Shown: positions 1 to 10,066 of the stretch, in pieces
How positions within the stretch are numbered: position 1 is the stretch's first letter
Layout of the letters: each line of letters begins with the position of its first letter
From: Gammaproteobacteria bacterium
Lineage (GTDB): Bacteria; Pseudomonadota; Gammaproteobacteria; Arenicellales; Poriferihabitantaceae
DNA: 15,798 nucleotides
Assembly: GCA_009839585.1 (NCBI GenBank)
Contig: VXPI01000228.1
Location: 1 to 15,798, forward strand
Direction: 5' to 3'
Position numbers and translations under genes: made by a program
The notes under the pieces: model-generated
What the model was told of the DNA's origin: nothing
What the model saw: only the letters and a program-made list of their open reading frames with translations
Database searches by the model: none

Positions 1-105
1 GGAAATACCCCAGAATCAATTCTCGACACTACTATTGAACTCGCATATCATTCCTCTCGCTATGAAATAGATAAAATTACATTTCAGAGAGGTGGGGTTC
101 GGTAA
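1..105 (+). CDS. 3' end of an unidentified protein-coding gene (cut by window edge)
   Basis: Frame 1 is open from the first base to a TAA at 103-105 and encodes 34 residues. The peptide has ordinary protein-like composition, with alternating charged and hydrophobic residues (for example ELAYHSSRYEID) and a short basic end, GGVR. The stop codon falls in the loop of a strong hairpin (85-123), as expected where a gene and its transcription end together. I do not recognise the family. It could be a chance open frame, because 34 codons is short, but the placement of the hairpin favours a real gene end. Confidence 0.45.
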   Translation, partial: GNTPESILDTTIELAYHSSRYEIDKITFQRGGVR

Positions 106-123
106 CAAACCCCGCCTACTCTG
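85..123 (+). terminator. Strong stem-loop at the gene end, terminator-like but without a T tract
   Basis: The inner arms GGTGGGGTT (91-99) and AACCCCGCC (108-116) pair over 9 bp with one G-T wobble, around an 8-base loop. The outer arms CAGAGA (85-90) and T-A-CTCTG (117-123) add 6 bp with a single bulged A at 118. The total is about 15 bp. No run of T follows on the plus strand, so it is not a canonical intrinsic terminator. It may stabilise the 3' end or assist Rho-dependent termination. On the minus strand the downstream flank is moderately T-rich. Confidence 0.45.
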
Positions 124-248
124 ACGATTAGAATAAGACAACTTCCATAATCTTGATGATGTCTTCAACTGGTTAAGTAGAAATGGCCCGTTAATAGTTG
201 CTTCAGGGCACTAAGCAGGAGAACAACCGCACACAAACAACTAAAGAT

Positions 249-1136
249 ATGAATGATTTGAAATTAGCCTTTATCGGTCTCGGAGTCATGGGTTACCCCA
301 TGGCTGGACATCTGTCAAAAAACGGTCATCGGGTATGCGTCTATAACCGAACCACATCCAGGGCCGAAAAATGGTCAATAGAATATGCCGGAACGTATGC
401 GATTACACCGGCAGAAGCAGCTCAGGATGCAGATTTCGTGTTCTGTTGCGTTGGCAACGATGATGACCTGAGAAGTGTCACCATTGGCGAGGGAGGCGCT
501 TTCTCAAATATGAAACAGGGCGCCGTGTTCGTTGACCACACAACGGCATCGGCAACGGTCGCTACCGAACTCTACGGATTGGCCAGGCAACAGGGCTTTG
601 ACTTTCTTGACGCGCCGGTCTCAGGCGGTCAGGCTGGAGCGGAAAACGGAATTCTGACGGTTATGGTTGGAGGTGATCAGCCTGTCTTCGACAAAGCCAG
701 GCCACTAATCGACTGTTTCGCCCAGTCCGTGATGCTGATGGGCAACAGCGGCTCTGGACAACTGACAAAAATGGTCAACCAGATCTGCATTGCAGGTCTT
801 GTGCAGGGACTGTCGGAAGGCTTGGCATTCGGCGTGAACGCAGGCCTTGACTGCAATCAGGTATTCGAGGTCATATCAAAAGGTGCAGCCAGTTCATGGC
901 AGATGATCAACCGCAATCAGACCATGCTCGAGAATGAGTTTAAATTCGGCTTCGCCGTCGACTGGATGCGCAAGGATTTGAGGCTTTGCATGGATGAGGC
1001 GAAAAAAAACGGATCGGATTTGCCGGTCACGGAAATTGTTGATGGGTATTATGCAGAAATCCAGGCTACCGGCGGCAATCGCTACGACACCTCAAGTCTG
1101 GTCACACGCCTATACCGCAAGGACCTCGAACAATAG
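249..1136 (+). CDS. Beta-hydroxyacid dehydrogenase, HIBADH / GarR-like family (NAD(P)-dependent)
   Basis: This 295-residue protein has the normal length for the 3-hydroxyisobutyrate dehydrogenase / 2-hydroxy-3-oxopropionate reductase family. These cytosolic enzymes oxidise or reduce small beta-hydroxyacids with NAD(P). Visible motifs are the Rossmann dinucleotide motif GLGVMG (10-15), the substrate-binding DAPVSGG (121-127), and the catalytic-lysine segment GQLTKMVNQ with Lys174. A second conserved lysine lies in RKDL near 242. I chose ATG 249 because the family begins immediately before the Rossmann strand. The longer frame from a TTG at 198 adds 17 residues with no family resemblance. No good ribosome-binding site precedes ATG 249; an AGGAG at 217-221 is too far away. 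The gene ends 27 bases from the convergent atpC. The exact substrate cannot be told from sequence. Confidence 0.9.
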   Translation: MNDLKLAFIGLGVMGYPMAGHLSKNGHRVCVYNRTTSRAEKWSIEYAGTYAITPAEAAQDADFVFCCVGNDDDLRSVTIGEGGAFSNMKQGAVFVDHTTASATVATELYGLARQQGFDFLDAPVSGGQAGAENGILTVMVGGDQPVFDKARPLIDCFAQSVMLMGNSGSGQLTKMVNQICIAGLVQGLSEGLAFGVNAGLDCNQVFEVISKGAASSWQMINRNQTMLENEFKFGFAVDWMRKDLRLCMDEAKKNGSDLPVTEIVDGYYAEIQATGGNRYDTSSLVTRLYRKDLEQ

Positions 1137-1163
1137 CCGCAGTTCCTCAAGGTTGTTTTTCCG

Positions 1164-1586
1164 TCAACCCCGGATCTTCTTGAGTTTTTCGATAGCGCGG
1201 AGCTGTGCCGCCCAAGCGGCAAGTTCCGCCTTCATGTCGGCATAATCCTGATCGCCAACACTCGCCCCCTCGAATTGCTCTTCTGCCCGCTTCATCGAGG
1301 CCTGCGCTGCTTCCTCATCCAGTTCATCTCCACGCATCGCAGTATCGGACAATACGGTAACCAGATCCGGCTGTATCTCCAGCAACCCTCCCGTGATAAA
1401 GAAAAACTGCTGCTCGCCATCTTCCATCTGCACCCGCACATCTCCTGATATCAGTCTTGTGATGAGTGGCGCATGACGGGGCGCAATACCGAGTTCACCC
1501 GCAACACCCGGAGCGAACACCATTGTTCCCTCACCCGACCAGATCTCCTGCTCGGCACTGACGATTTCAACTCTGATGGTGGACAT
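1164..1586 (-). CDS. atpC: F1Fo ATP synthase subunit epsilon
   Basis: This 140-residue protein matches the usual epsilon length of about 139. Epsilon sits on the gamma central stalk of F1 and acts as an intrinsic inhibitor of ATP hydrolysis. The N-terminal beta-sandwich carries the typical segments VSAEQEIWSGE and GELGIAPRHAPLIT. The C-terminal third is a charged helical hairpin rich in Glu, Ala and Lys. It is the last gene of the atp operon, 19 bases after atpD, with a GGGA-type ribosome-binding site before ATG 1586. No convincing intrinsic terminator lies in the 27-base gap to the convergent dehydrogenase gene. Confidence 0.97.
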   Translation of the reverse strand: MSTIRVEIVSAEQEIWSGEGTMVFAPGVAGELGIAPRHAPLITRLISGDVRVQMEDGEQQFFFITGGLLEIQPDLVTVLSDTAMRGDELDEEAAQASMKRAEEQFEGASVGDQDYADMKAELAAWAAQLRAIEKLKKIRG

Positions 1587-1605
1587 GGATAAATAATCCC
1601 GTAAA

Positions 1606-3009
<1,404 letters not shown>

Positions 3010-3056
3010 TCAAACGCCTCTTACATTAATTCAATTTTATTCATTCAAGTTTGCTG

Positions 3057-3920
3057 CTATACGGCTGCAGCTCCGCCTACAATCTCGGAAAGCTCTTGAG
3101 TGATTGATGCCTGTCTGGCCTTGTTGTAAACCAGTTGCAGATCATCAATCAGCTTTCCGGCATTGTCGGTGGCCGCCTTCATGGCCACCATTCTGGCAGC
3201 CTGCTCACAGGCTGAATTTTCCGCTACCCTCTGATAAATCAGGGATTCGACATACCGGTCCATCAAGAGATCAATGATTTCCCTGGATTCCGGTTCATAG
3301 ATATAGTCCCAATGCTGATGTTCCGATTCCTCCGTTGTCGGTGTAATCGGAATCAGTTGTTCCACATCCGGTGCCTGGGTCATGGTGTTGACAAAGTTAT
3401 TGCTGACAATAAACAGCCGGTCAACTTCACCCTCAATATAGGCATCCATAATCACCTTGATCGCGCCGACCAGCACCTCAAGATGGGGTGCATCACCGAG
3501 TCCGCTCGCTTCGCCGGCGATCTGGACATTAAAGCGGCTGAAGTAGGCACTCGCCTTCTTGCCGATGGTCACCAGTTTCACGTCCACACCCTTGTCATGC
3601 CACTCGGACATTGCGTTTACCGCCTTGCGAAAGACATTGACGTTCAGGCCACCGCACAATCCTCGATCACTCGAGACCACGATAAAGCCGACACTCTTGA
3701 TCTCTTCCCGTGGGCTGAGATATGGATGCCTGTATTCAAGATTAGCCTCACTCATGTGCGAGACAACCTGACGCATTTTTTCTGCATAGGGACGTGCAGC
3801 CTGCATACGCTCCTGGGCGCGCCGCATTTTGCTGGCCGCCACCATTTCCATGGCTTTGGTGATTTTTCGGGTGCTCCCGATACTCTTGATCTGGTTGCGT
3901 ATTTCTTTTGCGCCCGCCAT
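3057..3920 (-). CDS. atpG: F1 ATP synthase subunit gamma (central rotor shaft)
   Basis: The 287 residues match the E. coli gamma length. Gamma is the rotating shaft linking the c-ring to the catalytic alpha3beta3 head. The N-terminal helix [20 protein letters not shown] and the [15 protein letters not shown] segment are diagnostic. The middle domain contains the conserved [11 protein letters not shown]. The C-terminal helix ends [15 protein letters not shown], the conserved coiled-coil partner of the first helix. A GGGA ribosome-binding site precedes the ATG. The gene follows atpA after 34 bases and is followed by atpD, the standard order. Confidence 0.98.
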   Translation of the reverse strand: MAGAKEIRNQIKSIGSTRKITKAMEMVAASKMRRAQERMQAARPYAEKMRQVVSHMSEANLEYRHPYLSPREEIKSVGFIVVSSDRGLCGGLNVNVFRKAVNAMSEWHDKGVDVKLVTIGKKASAYFSRFNVQIAGEASGLGDAPHLEVLVGAIKVIMDAYIEGEVDRLFIVSNNFVNTMTQAPDVEQLIPITPTTEESEHQHWDYIYEPESREIIDLLMDRYVESLIYQRVAENSACEQAARMVAMKAATDNAGKLIDDLQLVYNKARQASITQELSEIVGGAAAV

Positions 3921-3954
3921 GACTGGTCAATCCCGTTTGTTCTCGCCCGTTGGC

Positions 3955-5502
3955 TTACCAACTGCCGTTTTTCTTGAAGTCTTCGATCGCAGAACCCATT
4001 TTGCCCGCAACTTCATCGCTGTAGTTCGGGTCAGCATTGATCGAGTCCACCAATTCGGCGTGACTGGACTTGAGATAGGACTGCATGGCTGCCTCGAACG
4101 GTACCACCTCCGCTACTTGCAAGTCATCCAGATAGCCTTCATTTACGGCATACAGGGAAAATGCCATCTCTGCCACGGACATTGGCTGGTATTGTGGTTG
4201 TTTCATCATCTCCATGACTCTTTCTCCACGCTCCAGTTGGCGCCGGGTGGCTTCATCGAGATCGGAAGCAAACTGCGAGAATGCAGCCAGTTCCCGGTAC
4301 TGGGCCAGTGCAAGCCGGATACCGCCACCGAGCTTCTTGATGATACCGGTCTGGGCCGCTCCACCCACCCGGGATACCGACAGGCCTGCATTGATTGCAG
4401 GGCGCATGCCTGCATTGAACAAGTCCGTCTCCAGAAAAATCTGGCCATCGGTGATTGAAATCACATTGGTCGGAACAAAAGCGGATACGTCGCCCGCCTG
4501 GGTTTCAATAATCGGCAGTGCGGTCAGGGATCCGGTATTGCCGGTTCCGCCACTGCCGGAGCGTTTCTCGACTTCCTCCACAGTAATTCGCGATGCGCGT
4601 TCAAGCAGTCGAGAATGCAGGTAGAAGACATCACCGGGATACGCTTCACGTCCTGGAGGCCGTTTCAGCAACAGGGAAATTTGCCGATACGCCCAGGCCT
4701 GCTTGGTCAGATCATCATAGATGATCAACGCATCCTGGCCATGGTCACGGAAGAACTCACCCATGGAGCAACCGGCATACGGCGCAATGTACTGTTCGGC
4801 TGCTGAATCCGAAGCGGCGGCAGCGACTACAATAGTATGCTCCATCGCGCCGTGCTCTTCCAGTTTGCGTACCACGCCCGCAATGCTGGATGCTTTCTGG
4901 CCAATAGCGACATAAATACACTTGATTCCAGTGCCTTTCTGGTTGATGATTGCATCAACGGCAACTGCCGTTTTACCCGTCTGCCGGTCGCCGATAATCA
5001 ATTCACGCTGACCGCGCCCGATCGGCACCATCGAGTCGATCGACTTCAGGCCAATCTGCACTGGCTGATCGACTGACTTGCGGGCAATTACTCCGGGAGC
5101 AATTTTCTCGATCGGAGAGGCATGCGTAGACTCGATTGGACCCTTGCCATCAATCGGCTGGCCAAGCGCATTCACGACCCTTCCCAGCATCGTCTCGCCG
5201 GTCGGCACCTCGAGAATGCGACCGGTACACTTGACAGTGTCACCTTCTGAAAGGTGCTTATAGTCACCCATGATAACTGCGCCGACCGAATCCTGCTCGA
5301 GGTTCAGGGCCAGTCCAAAAGTATTGCCGGGAAATTCCAGCATCTCTCCTTGCAAGGCCTCGCTCAGCCCGTGAATCCGCGCAATACCGTCCGTCAGCAT
5401 CACTACCGTGCCTTCGGTACGGGCTTCTGCGCCAGATTCAAAATTCTTGATACGCTCCTTAATCAGTTCGCTGATTTCGGATGGATTCAACTGTATCGAC
5501 AT
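3955..5502 (-). CDS. atpA: F1 ATP synthase subunit alpha (regulatory nucleotide-binding)
   Basis: The 515-residue alpha subunit (E. coli 513) forms the non-catalytic nucleotide sites of F1 and supplies the arginine finger to the beta active site. Walker A is GDRQTGKT (171-178), the alpha-specific variant. The arginine-finger segment [14 protein letters not shown] is present near 370-380. The N-terminal helix, [17 protein letters not shown], is the part that binds delta. A good AGAGGAA ribosome-binding site lies about 9 bases before ATG 5502. The gene is flanked by atpH upstream (36 bases) and atpG downstream. No anomalies were seen. Confidence 0.99.
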   Translation of the reverse strand: MSIQLNPSEISELIKERIKNFESGAEARTEGTVVMLTDGIARIHGLSEALQGEMLEFPGNTFGLALNLEQDSVGAVIMGDYKHLSEGDTVKCTGRILEVPTGETMLGRVVNALGQPIDGKGPIESTHASPIEKIAPGVIARKSVDQPVQIGLKSIDSMVPIGRGQRELIIGDRQTGKTAVAVDAIINQKGTGIKCIYVAIGQKASSIAGVVRKLEEHGAMEHTIVVAAAASDSAAEQYIAPYAGCSMGEFFRDHGQDALIIYDDLTKQAWAYRQISLLLKRPPGREAYPGDVFYLHSRLLERASRITVEEVEKRSGSGGTGNTGSLTALPIIETQAGDVSAFVPTNVISITDGQIFLETDLFNAGMRPAINAGLSVSRVGGAAQTGIIKKLGGGIRLALAQYRELAAFSQFASDLDEATRRQLERGERVMEMMKQPQYQPMSVAEMAFSLYAVNEGYLDDLQVAEVVPFEAAMQSYLKSSHAELVDSINADPNYSDEVAGKMGSAIEDFKKNGSW

Positions 5503-5538
5503 GTCAATAATTCCTCTGAATTCTTATTGCTTGGTTGA

Positions 5539-6075
5539 TCAGGAACCGATCGCCCCTACTAACCGATCAAGCTGGGCCTTGACTGATCCATCGACGACCC
5601 AGTCTCCAGCACGGATTACCGCCCCTCCGATCAACTCTTCATCCACCTCGAATTCCAGCTCGACCACTCGACCGAGTTTGCTCTTGAGCGCGGTCTGGAA
5701 GCCTTGTCGCTGGCTTTCGTCTATCGGGGTTGCCGTGATCATTGAGGCGGTTATGGTTTTTTCCGCTTCTGCACGCAATTCTGCGTAAGCACTGGCGATT
5801 TCACCGACTGCTGAAAGACGGCCATTTTGCACGATCAACTGCACCAGATTCCGTCCATGCTGATCCAGATGATCACCTGAAATCTCATGGATCAATCCGA
5901 TGATCTGGCCAGGGGTGATATTTGGACTTGCTGCCAATTCCTTGAGTTGGGGGTCATCCGCAACCAGGGCCAGCCATTGCAATTGGTCATGCCAGGCAGC
6001 CAGTCTGCCTTCCTCAAGAGCCAACTGAAACAGTGCCTGTGCATAGGGTCTAGCGATGTTGCTTTGCGACGGCAT
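5539..6075 (-). CDS. atpH: F1 ATP synthase subunit delta
   Basis: The 178-residue delta subunit (E. coli 177) caps the top of F1 and joins it to the peripheral b stalk. The N-terminal helical domain begins SNIARPYAQALFQLALEEG, a signature of the family. The C-terminal domain contains ELEFEVDEELIGGAVIRAGD followed by VDGSVKAQLDRL, also conserved. The gene lies 26 bases after atpF. The upstream sequence lacks a clear Shine-Dalgarno match, so translation is probably coupled to atpF. Confidence 0.97.
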   Translation of the reverse strand: MPSQSNIARPYAQALFQLALEEGRLAAWHDQLQWLALVADDPQLKELAASPNITPGQIIGLIHEISGDHLDQHGRNLVQLIVQNGRLSAVGEIASAYAELRAEAEKTITASMITATPIDESQRQGFQTALKSKLGRVVELEFEVDEELIGGAVIRAGDWVVDGSVKAQLDRLVGAIGS

Positions 6076-6101
6076 CTTGAATTAACGCAGTGTCCGTGAT
6101 C

Positions 6102-6572
6102 TCAAAGCTTGGCGGCCAGATCATCAAGCAGTTTCGCATGTGCAGTGGCATCGACCTCCTTCTTGAGGATTTGCCTGGCACCTGCCACTGCCAACTCGCC
6201 AACCTGTTGACGCAGACTTTCCCGGGCACGATTGATTTCGGTATCGATTTCAGCCCGGGCAGCAGTGAGGATTTTTCCTTCTTCCTCACGCGCATTCTGT
6301 TTGGCCTGCTCAACCAGTTCGCTGCCGTATTTTTCAGCCTTGTTGATGATTTCGCTGGCCTGCTGTTTGGCCTCGTCAATCACCGCCTCGGCTTTCTGAC
6401 GACCTTCCTGTTCGGCTATCTGGCCTTTTTCAGCTGCTGCCAGACCATCAGCGATCTTGGTTTTCCGTTCGTTCAGGGCACCAATAATCGGCGTCCAGAC
6501 AAAACGTTTGCTAAACCAGACGAAAACGATGAAGAACAACACCTGAAATGCTAAGGTCAAATTTAGATTCAT
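6102..6572 (-). CDS. atpF: Fo ATP synthase subunit b (peripheral stalk)
   Basis: The 156 residues equal the E. coli b length. Two copies form the peripheral stalk that holds F1 static. Residues about 4-26 form the single N-terminal membrane helix, and the conserved WTPIIGALNERKTKIADGL follows it. The rest is a highly charged Ala/Glu/Lys-rich helix, expected for the dimeric right-handed coiled coil. The C-terminal end, KEVDATAHAKLLDDLAAKL, is the region that contacts delta. The gene lies 46 bases after atpE and 26 before atpH. No strong ribosome-binding site is seen before ATG 6572. Confidence 0.97.
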   Translation of the reverse strand: MNLNLTLAFQVLFFIVFVWFSKRFVWTPIIGALNERKTKIADGLAAAEKGQIAEQEGRQKAEAVIDEAKQQASEIINKAEKYGSELVEQAKQNAREEEGKILTAARAEIDTEINRARESLRQQVGELAVAGARQILKKEVDATAHAKLLDDLAAKL

Positions 6573-6618
6573 GGTTGCAGCCTCAGTCTATGACTTCATG
6601 TGATGACGTGTTTGCAGG

Positions 6619-6849
<231 letters not shown>

Positions 6850-6853
6850 CTAC

Positions 6854-6888
6854 TTCTCCGAATAGTCAATTAAATTGAAATAAAAAAC
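6854..6888 (-). promoter_or_regulatory. atpE translation initiation region: Shine-Dalgarno plus U-rich enhancer
   Basis: Read on the minus strand, the atpE ATG is preceded by GGAGAA at 6859-6854. Immediately before that comes an AU-rich stretch of about 28 bases (6888-6861) containing a run of six T. In E. coli a U-rich segment upstream of the atpE Shine-Dalgarno is a known translational enhancer that raises c-subunit synthesis over its operon neighbours. The same arrangement here is visible; the function is inferred. Confidence 0.55.
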
Positions 6889-6910
6889 TGCCATATGGGC
6901 TATTTTGCGT

Positions 6911-7792
<882 letters not shown>

Positions 7793-7917
7793 TTAGGAAA
7801 GGGTACCTGAATGATTCATGGTTAATCGGTCTTTGCCCATGTTGTTTCATCAATGCGCTTGGGCAACTGAATTGTAGATTCTGCTGTTACGCTTTGCACC
7901 CTGCTCTCAATCCGAAA

Positions 7918-8343
7918 CTAGCTTTTTACGATTGGCTGAACCAATATTGAAAACATACTGCTCATCTTGACCACGGCAAATGCCACCAAAAGAGGTATCG
8001 CATCAAGACCCAGCAAAGCCAGCCCAAGTCCGATACCCCCGCCCATAACGACCAGCTTCAGCACCAGCCCGGAGAAAATCGGCACCATCGCCATATTGCT
8101 GCCGGTTGCCGCAAAATCGCCTGAGCGTTGTGCACTGCGTGCGCTAATCATTGTCCCGATCAAGGCCAGCATCGACCCATAACCTGCCGCGATCAAGCCA
8201 GTCGCCACGTTCTCCGACTCCCTGAGTGCGAAGTAAGCCACAAAAGCCATCAATACGATTGCGGCTGCTACACTCTGTAGCAGCAATATCTGCCTGACAG
8301 CCCTGTTGAGGTCATGTCGTCCAGACTCGGAACAATCCGGCAT
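7918..8343 (-). CDS. atpI: ATP synthase protein I (AtpI-like assembly factor)
   Basis: This 141-residue small membrane protein is the first gene of the atp operon. Four hydrophobic segments are visible, at roughly 17-38, 45-65, 84-107 and 112-135, with few charged residues between them. That fits AtpI/UncI, a poorly conserved accessory protein implicated in c-ring assembly or magnesium uptake and not part of the final enzyme. The assignment rests on membrane topology and position before atpB more than on sequence motifs. ATG 8343 lacks a well-spaced ribosome-binding site; an AAGG lies about 16 bases upstream. The predicted promoter is about 40 bases upstream. Confidence 0.85.
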   Translation of the reverse strand: MPDCSESGRHDLNRAVRQILLLQSVAAAIVLMAFVAYFALRESENVATGLIAAGYGSMLALIGTMISARSAQRSGDFAATGSNMAMVPIFSGLVLKLVVMGGGIGLGLALLGLDAIPLLVAFAVVKMSSMFSILVQPIVKS

Positions 8344-8380
8344 TGCTGTACTGTCAAGCGACCTTAATCAAGAGCGCATT

Positions 8381-8409
8381 ATTGTATGAGAAGGTCTGAA
8401 AAACTTCAA
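8381..8409 (-). promoter_or_regulatory. Predicted sigma-70 promoter of the atp operon
   Basis: On the minus strand a -35 box TTGAAG (8409-8404, four of six consensus bases) and a -10 box TACAAT (8386-8381, five of six) are separated by exactly 17 bases. Transcription would start near 8374, giving a leader of about 30 bases before atpI. This places the operon's own promoter on the atp side of the accessory block. A 12-bp tandem repeat begins one base upstream of the -35 box. Confidence 0.55.
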
Positions 8410-8435
8410 CCCAATGTTGACCCCAATGTTGACCC
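8410..8435 (+). repeat. 12-bp tandem direct repeat, two copies, abutting the atp promoter
   Basis: The unit CCAATGTTGACC occurs at 8411-8422 and again at 8423-8434, and the 12-base periodicity extends one base on each side. Read on the minus strand the unit is GGTCAACATTGG, upstream of the -35 box of the atp promoter. It may be a tandem regulator-binding site. Alternatively, it may be a relic of an insertion-element end, since GGGTCAA-type repeats recur at the ends of IS21-family elements. No gene explains it. Confidence 0.7.
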
Positions 8436-8603
8436 TGAAAAATCATCAATGAGTGTGATCGAATCTCCCAATCCCTGCTATCCTTTTGCACACTTCTCCC
8501 GTCGTTGCGCTGGTGGACCACAAGGTCTTGAGTCGATATTCCCGATAACCACATTTTTCAGCAATGAATTGGCAAATCGAAGCGCCTGGGTCGTTCTAAC
8601 CAA

Positions 8604-8993
8604 CTACAAGTCGGAAACCAGTGGAACTCCCATCGTTTCGGCAACCTGATTCATGCGTAAATCATAACTGGCGAGTTCGATACGCAGACCGCTAGATATC
8701 AGATGATGCAGAGTAGCCAGGTGCAAGGCATCAAGTGTCCGAACAGGCATTGGGAAAGGATCCAAAACCCGTTCAAGAACTGGAGGGACGAGTTCAACCA
8801 GTGCAATGCCTTCAATCAGTTGCCGGGCCCAATCGCCATGAGAATCGTTCAGGCCAAGTGTGTTCAACCGCGTCCATACTTCGTACTCAAGAAGGCGACT
8901 GGCGATGAGGGGCTGTGCCCACAGAGATAACCGGGGCTTGCGATCCTCTGCGAATAATTGAGAGAGCGCAACAGAAGTATCGATGTAAATCAT
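8604..8993 (-). CDS. VapC-like PIN-domain toxin (ribonuclease)
   Basis: This 129-residue PIN-domain protein has the four acidic positions expected of a metal-dependent endoribonuclease. They are Asp5 in MIYIDTSVAL, Glu38 in SRLLEYEVW, Asp88 in RTLDALHLA and Asp111 in ASYDLRMNQVA. Length and layout fit a type II VapC toxin; known members cleave tRNA, rRNA or mRNA, but the target here is unknown. The ATG overlaps the antitoxin stop by four bases (ATGA), so translation is coupled. The antitoxin is of the Phd/YefM type rather than an AbrB-like VapB, a common pairing. All four catalytic acids are present, so the toxin looks intact. Confidence 0.88.
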   Translation of the reverse strand: MIYIDTSVALSQLFAEDRKPRLSLWAQPLIASRLLEYEVWTRLNTLGLNDSHGDWARQLIEGIALVELVPPVLERVLDPFPMPVRTLDALHLATLHHLISSGLRIELASYDLRMNQVAETMGVPLVSDL

Positions 8994-9283
8994 CGATCAC
9001 TGCGGTCGGCATCGAGATCAGAGAGAATGCTGTCCAATGCGTTGATGCCTTCGGGTGACGGCACCCCGCCAGCTAGGGATATCAAGGGAGGTCGTATCCA
9101 GCCCTTGCGAACACCTTCTGCCAGCATTGCATCCCCCAGAACCTCACTTCTTCGGGGGCTGGGTGGAGAAAGTTCGGCAACTACCCGGTCTCGATCTGTC
9201 ACCAATACCGTTTCGCCTTGTGCCGCAATGCGAATGTATTCGCTCAAGCGACTGTTTAAGGTTTTAATGCCTACTGCACGCAT
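8990..9283 (-). CDS. Phd/YefM-family antitoxin, partner of the PIN toxin
   Basis: From ATG 9283 the product has 97 residues. The N-terminal half, with IKTLNSRLSEYIRIAAQGE and then VLVTDRDRVVAEL, is the typical Phd/YefM DNA-binding fold that dimerises on an operator. The acidic C-terminal tail (LDSILSDLDADRSDR) is the expected toxin-wrapping region. Longer starts exist at ATG 9289 and at 9343, but the family begins right at MRAVGIK. The promoter upstream puts the transcription start at or near this ATG. It overlaps the toxin gene by four bases. In this family the antitoxin, alone or with the toxin, normally represses its own promoter. Confidence 0.85.
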   Translation of the reverse strand: MRAVGIKTLNSRLSEYIRIAAQGETVLVTDRDRVVAELSPPSPRRSEVLGDAMLAEGVRKGWIRPPLISLAGGVPSPEGINALDSILSDLDADRSDR

Positions 9284-9289
9284 ATCCAT

Positions 9290-9318
9290 AATGTAGCAAC
9301 AAGTCGCTACCAAGTCAA
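9290..9318 (-). promoter_or_regulatory. Predicted promoter with overlapping operator palindrome of the toxin-antitoxin operon
   Basis: On the minus strand TTGACT (9318-9313) and TACATT (9295-9290) are separated by 17 bases, with a TG one base before the -10 (extended -10). Inside the spacer and running into the -10 lies the imperfect palindrome GTAGCGACTTGTTGCTAC (9310-9293): 18 bp, five outer pairs perfect and one internal mismatch pair. This is a good candidate for the autoregulatory operator. The usual +1, about 7 bases past the -10, falls at 9283, the A of the antitoxin ATG. Confidence 0.6.
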
Positions 9319-9403
9319 CGCTCGCTCTCCTGATCTTTTCCAATGAGAAAGATGGGCCTGAAGCAATCGTATTTTCAGGGAATGCAATACGTTAAGCAGA
9401 TAT

Positions 9404-9792
9404 TCATGTTGATCTCGTAAACAGCCAGTCATTGAAAATCGGCAAATCTTGACCCGATTTACCTTGAAGACGTGTTAGGGCGCCCGTGCCGTCGGGATGT
9501 ACCTTGATGCTGGCGCTGTCGAGACCCAGGGCCTCGATCCGGACCCGGATCTCCTGCTCCCGCTGCAGGTGCTCGAACACCGGTCGAGAACGCCGTTCTT
9601 CGACCACCGGTTCATGCGCGTACAGATGGCGTGCCGGCTGCCGAACCGTTCCGGCAGGCATCGCCACTTGCAGCCATGCCCGGCCACGCAGAGAATGGCA
9701 CTGATTGCCTGATGGTTCGAGAGGCCGACATTGCCCCGCTGCCTTGGAAGCAGCAGCGCAATGCGCTCGTACTGCGCCTGTGCAAGTTCCAT
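9404..9792 (-). pseudogene. Frameshifted, 3'-truncated IS5-family (IS427-like) transposase remnant
   Basis: From ATG 9792 one frame encodes MELAQAQYERIALLLPRQRG, then GCKWRCLPERFG and TRMNRWSKNGV, the N-terminal domain (DUF4096-like) of IS427-group IS5 transposases. The match then moves to another frame, where VFEHLQRE, RIEALGLDSASIKVHPDG and TGAL continue it. The two frames meet at base 9580, consistent with loss of one base. Family similarity stops at about 9476; the open frame runs to a stop at 9404 with unrelated sequence. The DDE catalytic core beyond the first aspartate region is missing, so it is inactive. The segment is markedly more GC-rich than its neighbours. No terminal inverted repeats were recognised. 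Confidence 0.85.
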
Positions 9793-10066
9793 AGCCTGTT
9801 CCCCTGTACTGTTCCAGTCGAAAACCACGGGCATCGAGCATGCCACATATATGGAAAATGTGTTAACAGGTCTAGTTCCTTGCCCATAAAAGTTGTGCAG
9901 AAGGCTCAAAAAATATTCGGCATGATTTATTTTGCTGCATGTCAGCACGGTGCAGGCAGTGCTTGGTCATGGCAAGTTTGATCCTTTGGAGTTGTCTCGC
10001 GGCATTAACCAGAACATTCCGGAAAAGGCCGGCAACATGCGTAACTGTGGATTGGAGACATTTTGC
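9793..10066. other. Non-coding stretch between the transposase remnant and the sulfatase gene
   Basis: About 270 bases without a supportable gene. Open frames here on both strands have no recognisable family features. No terminator with a T tract follows the sulfatase stop on the minus strand; the palindromic CCGGAAAAGGCCGG at 10019-10032 is too weak in context to call. The region may include decayed insertion-sequence flank. Confidence 0.4.

Noticed and set aside
137..214. Short open frame on the plus strand ending NGPLIVASGH before the dehydrogenase
   Set aside because: Only 25 codons after a stop, no start codon with a ribosome-binding site and no recognisable family.
1151..1169. GGTTG/CAACC inverted repeat between the dehydrogenase gene and atpC as a bidirectional terminator
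   Set aside because: Only 5 bp of stem with a 9-base loop and no T tract after it on either strand; it also overlaps the atpC stop.
9436..9460. AAATCGG/CCGATTT hairpin after the transposase remnant as a terminator
   Set aside because: A 7-bp AT-rich stem with an 11-base loop and only four T after it on the minus strand; too weak to call.
10030..10060. CTGTGGATT as part of a DnaA box and possible origin near parAB
   Set aside because: A single partial match; no cluster of DnaA boxes or AT-rich unwinding region nearby.
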